In this document: piece by piece, positions 6,395 to 8,659 of the stretch
Layout of the letters: each line of letters opens with the position of its first letter
How positions within the stretch are numbered: the first letter of the stretch is position 1
Assembly (NCBI GenBank): GCA_900554315.1
Contig: USGP01000036.1
Location: 1 to 8,659, forward strand
DNA from: an uncultured Mycoplasmatota bacterium
GTDB taxonomy: Bacteria; Bacillota_I; Bacilli_A; RF39; UBA660
Reading direction: 5' to 3'
Length of the DNA stretch: 8,659 nucleotides
Made by a program: the position numbers and the translations under genes
The notes under the pieces: generated by a model
The model's input: the letters and a program-made list of their open reading frames with translations, nothing else
Database searches by the model: none
Told to the model about the DNA's origin: nothing

Positions 6395-7103
6395 AAGTAG
6401 GCACCTCCTTACAGCATTTTTTTGGTTTAAAGATATGATCAAATACTTCTTCTTTTGGTCCAATCTTTTGAATCGTTCCTTGTCCCATTAAAATAATTTC
6501 ATCAGCAATATTTAATATTCGCTCTTGATGAGAAATTACTAAAGTAGTACCTGAGGAAGTATTTCCAATCTCTTTAAACACTTCTGTTAAATTTTGAAAA
6601 CTCCATAAATCAATACCAGCTTCTGGTTCATCAAAAATAGCTAAATATGGATGTCTAGCCATTACTGTTGCAATTTCTATTCTCTTTAATTCTCCACCAG
6701 ATAAAGATTGGTTCACTTCTCTATCTACATATTCAATAGCACATAATCCAACCTTTGATAATATATCACAGGCTTCTTTTTTTGTTAATTCTTTGTTGTT
6801 GGTAGAAAGTTTTAGTAAATCAAATACAGTAATACCTTTAAACTTTACTGGTTGCTGAAAAGCAAAACCAATTCCCATTTTGGCACGTTCATCAATTGGT
6901 TTATTGGTAATATCTTCCCCATTTAAGAAAATACTTCCTGAATCTGGTTTTTCTATTCCCATAATAATTTTAGCTAATGTTGATTTTCCAGAACCATTTG
7001 GTCCTGTTATTACATAAAACTTTTTTGTATCTAATTTTAAATTTATATGATCTAATATTTTTTTATCGTTTCTTTCAAAACAAATATCTTTTAATTCTAA
7101 CAT
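6387..7103 (-). CDS. sufC: Fe-S cluster assembly ATPase SufC (SmsC type)
   Basis: Cytosolic ABC-type ATPase that drives conformational change in the SufB-like scaffold; it is not a transporter. The 238-residue protein has Walker A GPNGSGKST (34-42), Q-loop FAFQQP (80-85, Gln83), signature LSGGELKRIEIA (134-145), Walker B with Asp158-Glu159 in FDEPEAGIDLW (157-167), and switch His192 (ISHQ). The FDEPEAGID form of Walker B and the LSGGE-K-R-E signature distinguish SufC from transporter ATPases. The C-terminal tail is unusual, with CCKEVPTCE (230-238) carrying three cysteines. The start at 7103 has AAAGGAG (7108-7114) 4 nt upstream, and the gap to the ZIP gene is only 11 nt. It is directly followed by, and overlaps, the scaffold gene. 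All ATPase motifs are intact. Confidence 0.95.
   Translation of the reverse strand: MLELKDICFERNDKKILDHINLKLDTKKFYVITGPNGSGKSTLAKIIMGIEKPDSGSIFLNGEDITNKPIDERAKMGIGFAFQQPVKFKGITVFDLLKLSTNNKELTKKEACDILSKVGLCAIEYVDREVNQSLSGGELKRIEIATVMARHPYLAIFDEPEAGIDLWSFQNLTEVFKEIGNTSSGTTLVISHQERILNIADEIILMGQGTIQKIGPKEEVFDHIFKPKKCCKEVPTCE
6402..6410 (-). promoter_or_regulatory. Shine-Dalgarno of the scaffold gene, inside the sufC coding end
   Basis: AAGGAGGTG on the minus strand is a near-perfect complement to the 16S tail, 7 nt before the GTG start at 6394. It also encodes Lys-Glu-Val at residues 232-234 of SufC, so the last codons of sufC serve as the ribosome site of the next gene. It decides the scaffold start. 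Confidence 0.85.
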
Positions 7104-7114
7104 AGCGCTCCTTT

Positions 7115-7906
7115 CTATCCTAATGCGACATCAAGTATCATCATTAGAACAAATCCGAAGGTTACTCCTATTACGGATAAATTAGAGTGTTCTGTACCAT
7201 CTGCTCCATGAGCGTCTGGGATTAATTCCTCCACTACTACATATACCATAGCACCAGCTGCAAATGCAAGTAAATATGGTAAAATTGGCGTTACATAGGT
7301 TGCTAAAAGAATGGTTAGTAAAGCTCCTATTGGTTCTACTATTCCAGACATAGCTCCAGCTAAGAAAGCTTTATTTTTAGATTTTCCTGCTGCCTTTAAT
7401 GGTGTTGAAATAATAGCTCCTTCTGGGAAGTTTTGAATTGCTAGACCAATACTTAAAGCAAAGGCTCCAGCAATTGTCATACTATGATTTCCTGTCATTG
7501 CTCCAGCAAAAACAACACCTGCTGCCATACCTTCAGGCAAATTGTGAAGGGTCACAGCTAGAATTAACTTTGTGATTTTACTTAAATGATTTTTTGGACC
7601 TTCTTCTTTTTTAGCATCAGCATGTAAGTGTGGAACTATTACATCTAATAAAAGTAAGAATCCTACCCCCAAACAAAATCCTAGAGCTGCTGGTAACCAA
7701 GCAATTACATGTTGTTCTTCACTCATTTCCATAGATGGTAATATTAACGACCAAATGGATGCTGCTAACATAACACCTGATGCAAATCCTAATAAGAATT
7801 TCTTTAATCTATTGTTCATTTGGTTTTTTAATAAATATACACATCCTGCTCCTAATACTGTTCCCAAAAATGGTATTAAAATACCAATTAATACACTTAT
7901 GTTCAT
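7115..7906 (-). CDS. ZIP family metal transporter (GufA/ZupT-like)
   Basis: Integral membrane carrier that brings divalent metals (zinc, iron or manganese) into the cytosol. The 263-residue protein has about eight helices, as ZIP proteins do. The metal site is intact: HNLPEGMAAG (121-130) in helix IV and NFPEGAIIS (159-167) in helix V. Supporting acidic and His residues are Glu191 (VEPIG), Glu226-Glu227 and the HLH stretch (93-95) in the loop before helix IV. The start at 7906 has TGAGGTGA (7913-7920) 6 nt upstream. It is the first gene of the operon, 11 nt before sufC, and is driven by a consensus promoter. The company of Fe-S assembly genes makes iron a reasonable candidate substrate, but ZIP sequences do not reveal metal preference, so zinc or manganese cannot be excluded. 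Confidence 0.93.
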   Translation of the reverse strand: MNISVLIGILIPFLGTVLGAGCVYLLKNQMNNRLKKFLLGFASGVMLAASIWSLILPSMEMSEEQHVIAWLPAALGFCLGVGFLLLLDVIVPHLHADAKKEEGPKNHLSKITKLILAVTLHNLPEGMAAGVVFAGAMTGNHSMTIAGAFALSIGLAIQNFPEGAIISTPLKAAGKSKNKAFLAGAMSGIVEPIGALLTILLATYVTPILPYLLAFAAGAMVYVVVEELIPDAHGADGTEHSNLSVIGVTFGFVLMMILDVALG

Positions 7907-7937
7907 GTTTTTTCACCTCATTTTCCTTTTTTTGTTA

Positions 7938-7963
7938 GAAATATAACATGAAATATATTTCAT
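7938..7963. promoter_or_regulatory. Candidate operator: 16-bp perfect palindrome plus extra half-site
   Basis: ATGAAATATATTTCAT (7948-7963) is its own reverse complement and begins 4 bp downstream of the -10 box, covering the predicted transcription start. A third copy of the half-site GAAATATA lies at 7938-7945, exactly 12 bp from the copy at 7950-7957. A dimeric repressor bound here would block initiation. The TetR-type protein at the operon's end is the natural candidate, but Fur/PerR/MntR-type proteins are possible. AT-richness makes chance palindromes more likely, which limits confidence. Confidence 0.5.
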
Positions 7964-7967
7964 ATCA

Positions 7968-7995
7968 ATTATACCTTTTTTTCTCTATTTGTCAA
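7968..7995 (-). promoter_or_regulatory. Consensus promoter of the ZIP-sufC-sufB-tetR operon
   Basis: On the minus strand TTGACA (7995-7990) and TATAAT (7973-7968) are both perfect consensus hexamers separated by 16 bp. Transcription should start near 7961, leaving a leader of about 55 nt before the ZIP start. It is the strongest promoter in the window and implies high intrinsic activity unless repressed. Confidence 0.8.
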
Positions 7996-7997
7996 TA

Positions 7998-8027
7998 CAA
8001 AACAAAAAAGAAGTAAAAACTTCTTTT
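7998..8027 (-). terminator. Rho-independent terminator of the glycosyltransferase gene
   Basis: AAAAGAAGT (8006-8014) pairs with ACTTCTTTT (8019-8027) around a 4-nt loop. On the minus strand it is followed by TTTTGTTTTG-type sequence. The stem overlaps the stop codon of the glycosyltransferase (8026-8028) and sits just upstream of the operon promoter at 7995, insulating the two units. Confidence 0.8.
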
Positions 8028-8659
8028 AGTTGAAATTTACTAAACTATGTGCAAAGCGATATCCTGCTTTCATAATTAATCTTCCAAAGGCTCCTGGTAT
8101 TGATACCCAGGTTGCTAAACTGATATAGCGCATTCTTCGATATAGTTTGGGATTTTTTTTCTTAACGCTTTGCCATAACTCTTTATATTGTTTTTCTCCT
8201 TCTTTATTAAATGCTAATCTGGAAAATACTACACCTATTGTCATTAAGAAAATACATTCTCTTGTCATTAATCTTCTAAGTTTTTTATTTTCAACCTTTG
8301 ATAGGTCGTAAGCTGTACATACTCTTTCTGATACTAATACCTGATGAGAACTACGTTTAATCATTTGACTTTCTTGAACAGACTGATCTGCTCTACCAAT
8401 ATAGTAACGATATAAATCAAGGTCTAAATAATAGATTGTTTTTGTATTTACTAATGGCAAATAGATAAATAAATTATCTTCATAAAAAACGTGTTTTGGT
8501 AAATCTATATTACTTTTATCTAATACACTTTTCTTATACATCATGGAATGTAAAGATGGGTACTGTGTTACTTTAAATCTATGAATATCATCCCAAGTGA
8601 GTACTTTTCCTTCTTCATATACGTTAGCAAAAGAAATTGTTTGGTCTTTCCTTCCATCT
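8026..8659 (-). CDS. Family 2 glycosyltransferase, C-terminal part (N-terminus beyond window)
   Basis: The last 210 residues of a GT2-type enzyme that transfers sugars from nucleotide-sugar donors, usually for cell-surface polysaccharide, teichoic acid or glycolipid synthesis. The frame stays open past the ATG pair at 8544 to the window edge, so 8544 is an internal methionine and not the start. Reading runs through YPSLHSMMYKK, then LPKHVFYEDNLFIYLP, where the Glu-Asp near 8476-8481 is the expected catalytic-base position of GT-A enzymes. LYRYYIGRADQSV follows, a conserved block of this subfamily. The remaining roughly 110 residues are helical and basic and end in SLVNFN; they may be a membrane-associating tail. 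The nucleotide-binding DxD region lies outside the window. The acceptor and sugar cannot be inferred. Confidence 0.85.
   Translation of the reverse strand, partial: DGRKDQTISFANVYEEGKVLTWDDIHRFKVTQYPSLHSMMYKKSVLDKSNIDLPKHVFYEDNLFIYLPLVNTKTIYYLDLDLYRYYIGRADQSVQESQMIKRSSHQVLVSERVCTAYDLSKVENKKLRRLMTRECIFLMTIGVVFSRLAFNKEGEKQYKELWQSVKKKNPKLYRRMRYISLATWVSIPGAFGRLIMKAGYRFAHSLVNFN

Noticed and set aside
6395..6463. Longer N-terminus of the SufB-like scaffold from the ATG at 6463
   Set aside because: It would overlap sufC by 77 nt, has no supported ribosome site, and the GTG at 6394 has a near-perfect one.
5477..7906. Mycoplasma-type code with TGA as Trp, suggested by low GC and absence of TGA stops
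   Set aside because: Trp is encoded by TGG and no gene contains an in-frame TGA; the lack of TGA among seven stops is compatible with chance and low GC.
7907..7961. Riboswitch or T-box in the leader of the ZIP-suf operon
   Set aside because: The predicted leader of about 55 nt is too short for known metal or T-box riboswitches and shows no conserved core; the palindrome is better explained as a protein site.
8026..8544. A complete 172-residue gene starting at the ATG pair at 8544
   Set aside because: The frame continues open upstream to the window edge with typical glycosyltransferase sequence, so the methionines are internal and the gene is partial.

Overview
This is an AT-rich (about 30% GC by eye), densely packed bacterial window with Shine-Dalgarno-led genes, short intergenic gaps and U-tailed hairpin terminators. 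The low GC, the AGGAGG-type ribosome sites and the families present (NatA/NatB-like exporter, YcxB domain, two-gene SUF system, GufA-like ZIP, family 2 glycosyltransferase) suggest an anaerobic low-GC Bacillota or a Mollicutes-like Bacilli lineage. The code is standard: Trp is TGG, no gene has an internal TGA, and the seven stops visible are all TAA or TAG. The lineage is an inference and no species is claimed.

Layout from left to right. (1) Positions 1-2063, minus strand: a two-gene ABC exporter, with the ATPase followed by a permease cut off by the window start; an extended -10 promoter precedes the ATPase. (2) Positions 2101-3558, minus: a single-gene unit for an M18 zinc aminopeptidase with its own terminator. 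(3) Positions 3559-3592: a compact divergent promoter region. (4) Positions 3593-4885, plus: a five-pass membrane protein with a cytosolic YcxB-like domain and an unrecognised extracytoplasmic C-terminal domain. (5) Positions 4858-7995, minus: a four-gene operon, ZIP metal transporter - SufC ATPase - SufB-like scaffold - TetR-type regulator, from a consensus promoter (TTGACA-16-TATAAT) to a hairpin shared with the plus-strand gene. (6) Positions 8001-8659, minus: the C-terminal part of a family 2 glycosyltransferase with its terminator.

The most interesting unit is the ZIP-sufC-sufB-tetR operon. The SufC/SufB-like pair looks like the minimal two-protein SUF system (SMS, SmsC-SmsB) described for archaea and anaerobic bacteria. 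The scaffold keeps the SufB-type Cys and His-Glu residues, and no SufD, SufS or SufU gene lies in the window. Its start is a GTG whose Shine-Dalgarno is built into the last codons of sufC. A metal importer leads the operon and a TetR-type regulator closes it. A perfect 16-bp palindrome lies on the predicted transcription start. Together these suggest a self-contained, possibly autoregulated metal-uptake and Fe-S assembly module; the regulatory link is inference.

Several start codons were moved downstream of the longest possible ones because Shine-Dalgarno and promoter positions support the shorter proteins: ATPase 2035, aminopeptidase 3533, YcxB-like protein 3625, scaffold 6394 (GTG). No tRNA, rRNA, CRISPR array, insertion sequence or origin was seen.
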